Of a DNA stretch of 64,000 bases, positions 34,781 to 42,590 are shown in pieces. The first letter of the stretch is position 1. Each line of letters opens with the position of its first letter. Source of the stretch: WLMZ01 sp037139095 (GTDB lineage: Bacteria > Actinomycetota > Acidimicrobiia > Acidimicrobiales > Ilumatobacteraceae). Position numbers and translations under genes: made by a program. The notes beneath the pieces are model-generated. The model searched no databases and was not told where the DNA came from. It saw nothing but the letters and a program-made list of their open reading frames with translations. The stretch covers positions 1-64,000 of the forward strand of contig JBAXHD010000009.1 in the NCBI GenBank assembly GCA_037139095.1. Reading direction: 5' to 3'.

Positions 34781-36040
34781 TCAGCTCAGGTCGAACAGGT
34801 CGCGTACCGCGGCGGCGTTGCGCTCGCCGCTGGGTGTGCCCACGTCTTCTTTGAGACGAACGCTCGGGGCGTGCAACAACTTGGCAATGATGCCCTTGGT
34901 GACGGCCTCGACGGCGGCGCGCTGTGCAGGTTCGAGGGCCGCCAAGCGCGATGCGTAACGATCGAGTTCGGCGAGTCGGATGTACTCGGCGTGTTCGTGC
35001 AGCTGAGCCACGAGCGGTGCGGCCTGACGAGCAGTGACATCGATAGTGAAGCGTTCCACTTCTTCGCTCACGATGACGCGCACCGAGTCGGCTTCGACAG
35101 CACGCTTCTCGATGCCTTTTGCAGCCCAGTCGCGCAGGTTGTCGAGGTCGAGCAGCGTGACGCCATCGATTGAGGCGGTAGCGCTGTCGACGTCTCGCGG
35201 CACTGCAATGTCGACGATGAGCAATTCGGAGTTGGCGCCAAGACGTGCGTTGCGCACGGTGTCGCTATCGATGATGACCGACCCGGCGCCGGTGCAGGTG
35301 AGCAGAACATCGACCTGAGCAATCACCTGAGTGAGATCATGGAAGGGAACGACTCGCCCGTTGACGCGAGCAGCAAGTTGCTCGGCGCGTGCCTCGGTGC
35401 GGTTGGTGACTGTGATGTCGCTGGCGCCTGCGGAGACAAGCGCGGCCGCAATGCCTTCGCCCATTTCGCCCGCACCGACCACGAGCACGCGGCGACCCTG
35501 CAGGGTGCCCAATCGTTCGGTGGCCATCTCGACAGCAGCGTGGCTCACACTGGTGGTAGAGCGGCTGATGCCGGTGTCAGTGCGTGCTCGTTTGCCCGTT
35601 TCGAGGGCGTGGCGGAAAAGCAAGTTGAGGGTGGCCTTTGCGCCGCCTTCGGCCTGGGCGAGCTCCCAAGCGTGGCGCACTTGGCCGAGGATTTCTGTCT
35701 CGCCAAGCACTGCAGAATCGAGACCGCTGGCCACTTCGAAGAGGTGCGAGACTGCAGCCTCGTCGTGTTGGCTGTAGAGGTGCGGGTGTAGTTCATCGGG
35801 CGACAAGCCGCCGAGTTCGCACAAGAAATCGCGGATGTCTGAGTACGCGCCGTGGAAGCGTTCGGCAACGGCGTAGACCTCGGTGCGGTTGCACGTGCTG
35901 AGCACCACAGCCTCGCGAATGTTGACTCGACTGGTGAGGCCGGCGATGGCTTTGGGGAGCGATTCGACGGTAACGGAAACGCGCTCAAGCAGGGCCAGTG
36001 GCCCCGTACGGTGATTCACGCCAATAACCACGATGGACAC
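34781..36040 (-). CDS. hemA: Glutamyl-tRNA reductase
   Basis: First committed enzyme of the C5 tetrapyrrole pathway. A 419-residue protein with IGVNHRTGPLALLERV, the nucleophile Cys in VVLSTCNRTEVYAV, GETEILGQVRHAW, and NADPH domain motif VLVVGAGEMGEGIAAAL. GTG 36040 (VSIVVIGVNH) has a GGAAAGG element about 11 bases upstream. The longer frame to 36127 overlaps rex and is not needed. Cotranscription with rex is expected. Confidence 0.95.
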   Translation of the reverse strand: MSIVVIGVNHRTGPLALLERVSVTVESLPKAIAGLTSRVNIREAVVLSTCNRTEVYAVAERFHGAYSDIRDFLCELGGLSPDELHPHLYSQHDEAAVSHLFEVASGLDSAVLGETEILGQVRHAWELAQAEGGAKATLNLLFRHALETGKRARTDTGISRSTTSVSHAAVEMATERLGTLQGRRVLVVGAGEMGEGIAAALVSAGASDITVTNRTEARAEQLAARVNGRVVPFHDLTQVIAQVDVLLTCTGAGSVIIDSDTVRNARLGANSELLIVDIAVPRDVDSATASIDGVTLLDLDNLRDWAAKGIEKRAVEADSVRVIVSEEVERFTIDVTARQAAPLVAQLHEHAEYIRLAELDRYASRLAALEPAQRAAVEAVTKGIIAKLLHAPSVRLKEDVGTPSGERNAAAVRDLFDLS

Positions 36041-36074
36041 GTGTTCGGCAACCTTTCCTGCTTGTGGTGAAACC

Positions 36075-36770
36075 TTACGCGCTCGCTCCGCGGCCAGAGT
36101 CACTCGACCCAATGGCTTGCAGACCAACGCCGATTCGGCGCTGCTCGTAATAACTCAAAATCTGTAATTCGACCGCTAGATCAACCTTGCGCACGCTAAT
36201 GCCATTGGGCACGGCAAGCACAACAGGGGCGAAGTTCAAGATGCTTGTGACACCTGCCCGGGTGAGTCGCTCGGCCGCATCTTGGGCTGCTGATGGTGGT
36301 GTTGCGACCACGCCGATATGTACGTGGCGCGTCTGGACGATCTGATCGAGGTCGTCGATGTGGCGCACGCGGACTCCGGCGATGATGCTGCCAACCTTCG
36401 AGGGATCGATGTCGACAACACCGGCCACGGGGAAGCCGCGCTGGCCAAAGCCGCCGTATCCGGCAAGCGCCTGACCGAGGTTGCCTGCACCAACGATGAC
36501 CACTGGCCAATCGTGGGTGAGGCCGAGTTCGCGGCGAATTTGGTAGACCAAGAAGGCGACTTCGTAGCCAACGCCGCGGGTGCCATAGCTGCCGAGATAC
36601 GAGAGGTCCTTGCGAACCTTGGCTGCGTTCACACCGGCGAGTTCGGCGAGGCCGTCGCTGCTGATGTTCGTGATTTCTTCGTCGGCCTGTTCGATCAAGA
36701 TGCGTAGATACACCGGCAACCGGGCAACAGTGGCCTCGGGGATACGGCGGCGAGGGCGTTCTACTGGCAT
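36075..36770 (-). CDS. rex: Redox-sensing transcriptional repressor Rex
   Basis: Binds DNA when NADH is low and releases it when NADH rises. A 231-residue protein with an N-terminal winged helix (LPVYLRILIEQ, ELAGVNAAKVRKDLSYLGSYGTRGVGY) and a Rossmann NADH domain (VVIVGAGNLGQALAGYGGFGQRGF). It is the first gene of rex-hemA-hemC-hemD, as in Streptomyces. A near-consensus Rex site lies 22 bases upstream of its start. Confidence 0.95.
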   Translation of the reverse strand: MPVERPRRRIPEATVARLPVYLRILIEQADEEITNISSDGLAELAGVNAAKVRKDLSYLGSYGTRGVGYEVAFLVYQIRRELGLTHDWPVVIVGAGNLGQALAGYGGFGQRGFPVAGVVDIDPSKVGSIIAGVRVRHIDDLDQIVQTRHVHIGVVATPPSAAQDAAERLTRAGVTSILNFAPVVLAVPNGISVRKVDLAVELQILSYYEQRRIGVGLQAIGSSDSGRGASA

Positions 36771-36791
36771 GCGTTCTACACGCTAGGCATT

Positions 36792-36807
36792 CGTGCACGC
36801 GTTCACA
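36792..36807. promoter_or_regulatory. Rex operator upstream of rex-hemACD
   Basis: CGTGCACGCGTTCACA matches the Streptomyces Rex operator TGTGAACGCGTTCACA at 14 of 16 positions and is followed by an A, as in extended sites. It lies between rex (start 36770, minus) and the divergent membrane gene, so it could control both directions. The consensus is from memory of the Streptomyces literature. Confidence 0.7.
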
Positions 36808-36844
36808 AAGTCCGCCACGGGTGCCGACCTACTATCGTGTCGCC

Positions 36845-37597
36845 GTGACCACCAACGCCGCGCTTGCAGCTGCCGCAACTCTCGTTGCATTGGCTTTTGC
36901 GCTCAGCACGCTCGATCGGTGGCTTCGACGTTCTCGCCTGCACGAACTGGCGTGGACCGTTTCTCTAGCGATGTTCGCCGTGGGTGCCCTGGCCTTGTGG
37001 TGGGCCGAATCTCACGGCTGGGGCACGGCCACGTTCCGACTGTTCTTCCTTACGGGGGCCGTGCTCAACGTGCCGTGGTTGGCGCTGGGCACCGTGTACC
37101 TGTTGCTCGGACCCGCATGGGGAAACCGCATTCGCACGTGGCTCATCGCGCTCTCGGGCGTCGCCACCGGGGTCGTGCTCACTGCGCCAACACGGGCCGC
37201 CGTCTCGGGTCACGATCTTCCTCAGGGCAGCGAAATCTTTGGCGTGGCGCCCCGCGTCTTCGCTGCCGTGGGGTCGGGCGTGTCGGCCTTGGTCATCATC
37301 TTCGGCGCATTGTGGTCTGCGTGGCGGGTGATGCGTGGCCGTGCGCCCGTTGTGGCCACAGGTGCTCAACGAACGGTGTCGCAGCCAAAACGTTTGGCGC
37401 TGGGCAATGTGCTCATCGCAGCCGGCACGTTGGTGCTTTCAGCCAGCGGCACAGTTGCAGGTCGGCTCGGCAAAGATCGAGCCTTTGCGCTCACGCTGCT
37501 AGTGGGCATCTGCATTCTGTTCGCTGGATTCTTGGTGGCCAGCGGTGGCGCAAGCCGACGCGTTGGCCTGGCCGCATCACAGCAGCGAGCGGCGTAG
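36845..37597 (+). CDS. Seven-helix-like integral membrane protein (hypothetical)
   Basis: A 250-residue polytopic protein starting at GTG 36845; an in-frame GTG at 36821 is an alternative. About seven hydrophobic segments are visible, among them AALAAAATLVALAFALS, LAMFAVGALALWW, FFLTGAVLNVPWLALGTVYLLLG, WLIALSGVATGVVLTA, SALVIIFGALWSAW, LIAAGTLVLSASGTVAG and LTLLVGICILFAGFLVAS. No transport motif is recognised. It is divergent from rex across the Rex operator, so redox control is possible. It overlaps the convergent ligase by 21 bases. Confidence 0.7.
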   Translation: MTTNAALAAAATLVALAFALSTLDRWLRRSRLHELAWTVSLAMFAVGALALWWAESHGWGTATFRLFFLTGAVLNVPWLALGTVYLLLGPAWGNRIRTWLIALSGVATGVVLTAPTRAAVSGHDLPQGSEIFGVAPRVFAAVGSGVSALVIIFGALWSAWRVMRGRAPVVATGAQRTVSQPKRLALGNVLIAAGTLVLSASGTVAGRLGKDRAFALTLLVGICILFAGFLVASGGASRRVGLAASQQRAA

Positions 37598-39064
37598 CAA
37601 CTTTCCGCTGATGTTGCGCGGCAACTGGTCGACGAAGAGCACCTTGGTGGGGCACTTGTATCGAGCAAGTTCGCCGTTGCAGTAGGCAATGAGTTCGTCT
37701 TCGTCGAGATGCACGCCGGGTTCGGGAACGATGAATGCCTTTACGGCTTCGCCAGTGTGGGGATGCGGCACGCCGATGACACCAACTTGGGCAACCCCAG
37801 TGTGGGACAGCAACGCTTCTTCGACCTCGGCAGGAAACACGTTGAACCCGCTGACGATGATGAGGTCTTTGGCGCGATCGACGAGATACACGAAACCGTC
37901 GCTGTCGGTGGTGCCGATGTCGCCGGTGCGCAGCCAACCATCGTCGGTGAGCACTTTGGCGGTGCCTTCGGGGTCATCGAGATACCCCTGAAACACGTTG
38001 GGGCCCGACACCCAGATCTCGCCCGTGTCGCCGTCGAGAGCGTCTTCGCCAAACTCATCGACAATGCGCATGTGCACGCCGTCGATGACCTTGCCCACTG
38101 AGCCGGGCCGACGGCCGCCTTCGCCTGAAGAGGTGACAATGGGAGATGCTTCGGTGAGGCCGTAGCCCTCGGCCAACTTGACCCCGAAGCGCTCGTCGAG
38201 CAGCCGCATCGCCTCTTCGGGCATCTTCGCAGCGCCGGTGAACGCTGTGCGGACGCTGGCAAATGCATCGCTGGGCGCATCGACCATCGAGAAGTCGACC
38301 CACATTGGCGGTGCGCCGGGCACAACGGTGACCTTGCGGTCGCGGATGGTCTCGAGCGCAGTGGTGGGGTCGAAACGCTGAACGAGCACGGCCGTAGCGC
38401 CAACCGCCAACGAAATACCGAGCACCACGTTGAGGCCCATGATGTGAAACATCGGGAGCACGGCGTAGACGATGTCGCAAGCTTGGATTGAGTCGTCGGT
38501 GCCAACGACCTGTTGGATATTCGAGAGCAGGTTTGCGTGGCTCAGCATGGCGGCGCGTGGTGAGCCTGCCGTGCCGCTGGTGAACATGAGCACCGCAAGG
38601 TGATCGTCGGCGACATCGACCACGGGCACGGGTGTCGAGCCGATGAGGTCGGTGAGCGTTACGGCATCGTCGATGTCGTGGCCCTCGGTGGCGATAACCC
38701 GTTGGACCAGCGGCACCTGAGCCCGGTCGATGCTGCGCCACGCGTTGACGGCTGCGGGGCCAATGATGACCGTGGATGCGCCGACCGTGACGAGTTCGCG
38801 GGTGAGTTCTGGGGCTGGGCTCGATGGGTTGAGCGGAACGGCAACTGCACCGATGCCCACGATCGCAAGGTACGAGACCACGAAGAAACGGCTGTTGCCA
38901 ACGATGAGGGCAACGCGGTCACCTTGTTGCACACCGAGTTCGGTGAGGCCGCCGCGCAGACCAGCGACCTGATCGACAAGAGTGCCGTAGGTGGTGGCGC
39001 GGTTACGACTGATGATCGCTACTTGTTCGGACGGATGCCCGTTGATGATGTTTGCCAGATTCAC
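37577..39064 (-). CDS. Acyl-CoA synthetase (AMP-forming ligase family)
   Basis: A 495-residue ANL-family enzyme that activates a carboxylate with ATP and CoA. The AMP-binding motif MFTSGTAGSPRAAMLSH, the A5-like GYGLTEASP and the hinge/A8 stretch TGDIGTTDSDGFVYLVDRAKDLIIVSGFNVFP are present, with the A10 Lys in NISGKLLRR. The length and motif set suggest a medium/long-chain fatty acyl or aryl acid substrate. The next upstream gene is a 27-aa peptide 46 bases away. Confidence 0.9.
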   Translation of the reverse strand: MNLANIINGHPSEQVAIISRNRATTYGTLVDQVAGLRGGLTELGVQQGDRVALIVGNSRFFVVSYLAIVGIGAVAVPLNPSSPAPELTRELVTVGASTVIIGPAAVNAWRSIDRAQVPLVQRVIATEGHDIDDAVTLTDLIGSTPVPVVDVADDHLAVLMFTSGTAGSPRAAMLSHANLLSNIQQVVGTDDSIQACDIVYAVLPMFHIMGLNVVLGISLAVGATAVLVQRFDPTTALETIRDRKVTVVPGAPPMWVDFSMVDAPSDAFASVRTAFTGAAKMPEEAMRLLDERFGVKLAEGYGLTEASPIVTSSGEGGRRPGSVGKVIDGVHMRIVDEFGEDALDGDTGEIWVSGPNVFQGYLDDPEGTAKVLTDDGWLRTGDIGTTDSDGFVYLVDRAKDLIIVSGFNVFPAEVEEALLSHTGVAQVGVIGVPHPHTGEAVKAFIVPEPGVHLDEDELIAYCNGELARYKCPTKVLFVDQLPRNISGKLLRRSLL

Positions 39065-39110
39065 AGGCTTGTACCCCCGGCCGTGAATGTTAGCGCCCGA
39101 CGCAGCAGGG

Positions 39111-39194
39111 CTAGAGCCGAAGGAGCGACAACGTACCGGCGACGAGAATCACCAAGAGCAATAGGCCAAGGGCGAGCGTTGTGGCGGGGCGCAT
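39111..39194 (-). CDS. Predicted 27-aa single-pass membrane peptide
   Basis: An ATG-started frame on the minus strand (39194 to a TAG at 39113-39111) encodes a 27-residue peptide that is almost entirely one hydrophobic helix (LALGLLLLVILVAGTL) with a basic residue near each end. It starts 10 bases after the SAM hydrolase stop and ends 46 bases before the acyl-CoA ligase start, so it is well placed in an operon. It may be real or a chance frame; conservation was not checked. Confidence 0.42.
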   Translation of the reverse strand: MRPATTLALGLLLLVILVAGTLSLLRL

Positions 39195-39203
39195 GCGGCA
39201 ACG

Positions 39204-40088
39204 CTAACGGTTGATTCGCAGGTTCACCGGCATTGAGAGCCCAGGGCTGCCGATGGTGTCGTTGCCCTCGACGGGCTCAAGCACCACTTGGTCGGACGAC
39301 CCAATGCTGAGTTCTAGTGCGGCTGAGCGGCGGTCGAGACACAGCGCCAGCATGCCGTATGAGTCGGTGACAAGACCAACAGTGCCCATACCGAGCTCGG
39401 CAAAATTGGGCGACATGGTGGCGACACGCGTGGTTGGTACACCGTTGAGTTCGCCGACGGTGACCTTGATGCGATCGCCCAGATGAGCGACATCGGCTGG
39501 GCCGACGTTGAGTTGGCAGTTGCCGAATCGGTCGACCCACAGAACCTCGGTGACGAGCGCGTTGCCCTCGTTGCGTGGCAGCGGGATGACGCCTGGGATG
39601 AGCAACTCAGCGTCGATTGGGTCGCCGAGTTCGTACAGATCGACGCCGTTGCAGAGGTGCGCCGCGGCAGGAGCGAAGATGTCGCGGCCGGCAAACGTGG
39701 CGCCAGGTGCCACCAATTGGTAGGCCTCGTTCGAGAGCACCACGGCCCGACCCGCGCCACCTGCCATTGCCACCGCTGGCGCTAACAGACCGTTGTTGGG
39801 TCCGATCAAGACGCCTTCGCCATCGCCAACTTCGACGGCGATAGCCAAACGGTTGGTACCAACGCCAGGATCGACAACCGCCAGCACGATTCCTGATGGC
39901 ACATACGAGATGGCTCGGGCGAGGGTGAGTGACCCAGCGCGTACATCGAACGGGGGCACCTCGTGGGTGATGTCGATGACGGTGACATGGTTGGCGAGAT
40001 CGCGCACGACGCTCTTGACGACCCCGACGAACTCATCGACCGTGCCGTAGTCGGTAAGGAATGAGATGGTGTCGTAGCGGCGGGCCAT
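39204..40088 (-). CDS. S-adenosyl-L-methionine hydrolase/hydroxide adenosyltransferase family
   Basis: A 294-residue DUF62-type protein. ISFLTDYGTVDEFVGVVK, VIDITHEVPPFDVRAG, VVDPGVGTNRLAIAVEV and FAGRDIFAPAAAHL are hallmark segments. The family cleaves SAM with hydroxide, giving adenosine and methionine. The 327-base stretch upstream has no gene and folds into strong hairpins (40146-40178). Confidence 0.9.
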   Translation of the reverse strand: MARRYDTISFLTDYGTVDEFVGVVKSVVRDLANHVTVIDITHEVPPFDVRAGSLTLARAISYVPSGIVLAVVDPGVGTNRLAIAVEVGDGEGVLIGPNNGLLAPAVAMAGGAGRAVVLSNEAYQLVAPGATFAGRDIFAPAAAHLCNGVDLYELGDPIDAELLIPGVIPLPRNEGNALVTEVLWVDRFGNCQLNVGPADVAHLGDRIKVTVGELNGVPTTRVATMSPNFAELGMGTVGLVTDSYGMLALCLDRRSAALELSIGSSDQVVLEPVEGNDTIGSPGLSMPVNLRINR

Positions 40089-40415
40089 GCGAGCGAGGTT
40101 ACCGCTCAGCTGATGTGAGGCTGCTGGCGAACCGAGAAACGACTTGGGCTGGTGTCAACCCCCCGACGACACCAGCCCCAGTCGGCGCTTCCCATGAGGG
40201 AGCGTCTCTCGCTTGCTTGCGCAATGGAGGTCTTGAGAACCTCTGAACGAGACAATAGACCGAAGATGTCGCGTGAGAAAAGGGTCACACCAAAGAAAAG
40301 ACAAAAACTTTACGTACACCGTTTTCGGAAAGTACCTGCGTAGGGCACTGTCGGCTGACTTTGGGCCGGGTCAGAGAGTCTCGCACCGTGATTGCTCGAA
40401 GCAGCAAGGCGTGTG
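40089..40415 (-). other. Gene-free region with structured leader of the SAM hydrolase gene
   Basis: This 327-base gap lies between proC and the SAM hydrolase, both minus strand. Closest to the latter is a perfect 11-bp inverted repeat (40146-40156 with 40168-40178). Then on the minus strand come AGAGGT/ACCTC and TTGC/GCAA hairpins at about 40210-40250 enclosed by GTCTC/GAGAC arms. Beyond about 40262 an AT-richer stretch (to 40340) contains a T-rich run on the minus strand that could act as promoter or proC terminator. A 25-codon plus-strand basic frame also lies here. No known RNA family was recognised. Confidence 0.45.
40146..40178 (-). repeat. Perfect 11-bp inverted repeat (leader hairpin)
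   Basis: GGGCTGGTGTC and GACACCAGCCC flank an 11-base C-rich loop (AACCCCCCGAC), 58 bases upstream of the SAM hydrolase start. On the minus strand the loop is G-rich. There is no T-run, so an attenuator or protein-binding leader is more likely than a simple terminator. Confidence 0.6.
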
Positions 40416-41216
40416 TTACCTCGCTGGGCGACCGAGTTCGCGGCTGCGCTCGGTGGCGGCGACCACAGCCGATTGCATCGCCGCACGCACCGCGAGATCT
40501 TCGAGCACCTTCAGACCCGCAGCCGTTGTGCCGCCGGGTGATGTGACCATTGCGCGCAACTGCGCCGGGTTGCCGCGCTGACTGAGCATGGCTGCAGAGC
40601 CAAGGAATAGTTGGCTGACCAATGCCTCTGATGCGGGTCGGCTGAGCCCGTTCAATACGCCCGCGTCGATGAGCGCTTCAGCGATGAGGAACAAGAACGC
40701 GGGACCGCTGCCAACGAGCCCGGTGATGGCGTCGAGCTGATACTCGGGAACGATCTCGACGGTGCCCACCGCAGTGAGGATGCTTGTGGCCCATTCGATA
40801 TCGGCGGCGCTAGCCGCAGAACCACCGGCCATGCCAGCCGCGCCAAGGCCAACAAGTGCTGGCGTATTGGGCATTGAGCGAATAACTGCCACGCTTGGGC
40901 CGGCCGCCGCCTCAAGTGTTGCGAGTGAAACGCCGGCGGCGATGGACAACAAGCGTGTCGCTCCGGCGCCAGTTGCTGCCGCAGCTGCTGCTGGTGCGTC
41001 AGGTGGCTTCACCGCGATGACGGCAGCAGCACATGGCGGCACGGTGTCAACAACACTGGCGCCCGGAAACTGTTGCGACAACCGTTCGCGTTGTTCGGGC
41101 AGCACCTCGACGATGGCGAGATCGGAGGCTTGTATCCAGCCCGACGAAATGAGGCCGCCCACGAGCGCGATTCCCATGTTGCCGCCACCGATAACTGCGA
41201 GTGCGTGTGTCTTCAT
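40416..41216 (-). CDS. proC: Pyrroline-5-carboxylate reductase
   Basis: Last step of proline synthesis, reducing P5C with NAD(P)H. A 266-residue protein: nucleotide motif LAVIGGGNMGIALVGGLI, SMPNTPALVGLGAAGM, DAITGLVGSGPAFLFLIAEALIDAGV and the C-terminal VTSPGGTTAAGLKVLE are diagnostic. Start ATG 41216 (MKTHALAVIGG) is preferred to ATG 41225. An inverted repeat lies 68 bases upstream. Confidence 0.95.
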   Translation of the reverse strand: MKTHALAVIGGGNMGIALVGGLISSGWIQASDLAIVEVLPEQRERLSQQFPGASVVDTVPPCAAAVIAVKPPDAPAAAAAATGAGATRLLSIAAGVSLATLEAAAGPSVAVIRSMPNTPALVGLGAAGMAGGSAASAADIEWATSILTAVGTVEIVPEYQLDAITGLVGSGPAFLFLIAEALIDAGVLNGLSRPASEALVSQLFLGSAAMLSQRGNPAQLRAMVTSPGGTTAAGLKVLEDLAVRAAMQSAVVAATERSRELGRPAR

Positions 41217-41283
41217 GGCGCACAACCTATTCGTTCGTCACGCGTAGTTCAGCGAGCATTGATTGGTTGCCCACAGCACAGTT

Positions 41284-41331
41284 GCCGGCGTGGGCACCAC
41301 AATCGTCTTCCCCGATCAGGCCCACGCCGGC
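41284..41331. repeat. 12-bp inverted repeat upstream of proC
   Basis: GCCGGCGTGGGC (41284-41295) and GCCCACGCCGGC (41320-41331) form a perfect dyad with a 24-base spacer in the 168-base gap between proC and the CoA transferase (both minus). It can serve as a terminator of the upstream transcript or as a proC leader structure. There is no T-run. Confidence 0.5.
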
Positions 41332-41384
41332 GTTCGACTGGGTGCCTTGTGTTGAGCGCTGGGGAAAACGGCTACCCGATTGGG

Positions 41385-42590
41385 TTACGAGACTGCGCCG
41401 CTTGTGCGCAGCGCGCCGATGGCAGCGGGGTCGCAACCGAGTTCGGCGAGTAACTCATCGGTGTGCTGACCAAGCGTTGGCGCGCCACCGCTGAGCGCCG
41501 CGGGCGTGCCGCTGAACTGCGCCGGATGCCTGGGCTGGCGCAGGCGTCCGGCCGTTGGGTGCACCGAGTCTTCGAGCAGACCAATCGCTTGCACATGGGC
41601 ATCGCTGGACAGCGCGGCGGGCGACAGCACCACGCCTGCTGGAACCTTGTGCGCTTCGAAGCGAGCCATCACTTCGGCGGTGGTCATCGTTGCGGCTGCC
41701 GCGCGTACGCGCAGCATGATCTCGTTGACTAACGCAACGTTGGTGCGTCGAGCCACGATCCCGGCGACGCGCGGATCGTCGTAGCCATCTACGTCGAGAG
41801 CGCGGCACATACCCGCGAAGTCAGCATCAGAGGTGGGAGTGCAGATGCCCCATCCATCGGAGAACCGAAACGGCTTGAACGTGCCCGTGAAGCTCGAGGG
41901 CATGCTCGAGTCTGAGTCGAGCATCACCTCGTTGCCCGCCGCATCGGCCCACAAGAACGACACCACCGAGTCGAGCATCGAGAGCTCAACATGTTGGCCG
42001 TGGTCGCCGCGCTCACGCGCAAACAGCGCGGCGGTGATTGCCTGCACGGCATACATCGCCGTGATCTTGTCGGCGGCTACTTGTTGTAAGAAGCGTGGCT
42101 CGCCGGTTTCGGCGTCGGCCTGACTGGCACCCAATCCGCCGTAGGCCTGGATGACGGTGTCGTAGGCGCCCTTGGCGGCGTAGGGACCGGTGGGTCCAAA
42201 GCCAGAGAGTGATACGTAGATCAGGTCGGTGCGATCTCCGCGCACCGCGTCGTAACCAAGGCCGAGTTTGTCCATCACGCCAGGCCGAAAGTTTTGGATG
42301 ACAACGTCGGCTTGGTCAATGAGTCGCCGCGCGATGTCGCGGCCTTGCTCGCTGTCGAGGTCGATGGCAATCGAGCGCTTGCCGCGGTTGCAGGTTTGAA
42401 ACAGCGCCGACATGCCGCCAACTGAGACGCCGATCCAGCGAGCGATGTCGCCGAAGCCCGGTCGTTCGACCTTGACCACCGACGCGCCTTGGTCACCGAG
42501 CAGCGCGGCCGCGTAGGGGCCGGTGAGCGCAATGGAGAAGTCGACGATGCGGATGCCTCGCATTGGCCCAGTAGAGGTAGGGGTGGTCAT
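41385..42590 (-). CDS. CaiB/BaiF-type (family III) CoA transferase
   Basis: A 401-residue family III CoA transferase. MRGIRIVDFSIALTGPYAAALLGDQGASVVKVERPG, CNRGKRSIAIDLDS, VVIQNFRPGVMDKLGLGYD and YVSLSGFGPTGPYA are standard landmarks. The predicted catalytic Asp lies in the middle of the protein near DAETGEPRF. The acyl substrate is unknown. The start overlaps the stop of the epimerase gene by four bases (ATGA), so the two are coupled. Confidence 0.9.
   Translation of the reverse strand: MTTPTSTGPMRGIRIVDFSIALTGPYAAALLGDQGASVVKVERPGFGDIARWIGVSVGGMSALFQTCNRGKRSIAIDLDSEQGRDIARRLIDQADVVIQNFRPGVMDKLGLGYDAVRGDRTDLIYVSLSGFGPTGPYAAKGAYDTVIQAYGGLGASQADAETGEPRFLQQVAADKITAMYAVQAITAALFARERGDHGQHVELSMLDSVVSFLWADAAGNEVMLDSDSSMPSSFTGTFKPFRFSDGWGICTPTSDADFAGMCRALDVDGYDDPRVAGIVARRTNVALVNEIMLRVRAAAATMTTAEVMARFEAHKVPAGVVLSPAALSSDAHVQAIGLLEDSVHPTAGRLRQPRHPAQFSGTPAALSGGAPTLGQHTDELLAELGCDPAAIGALRTSGAVS

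Noticed and set aside
41227..41436. 69-codon minus-strand frame between the CoA transferase and proC
   Set aside because: It overlaps the CoA transferase end and the 12-bp dyad; composition is not protein-like and no start signal is visible.
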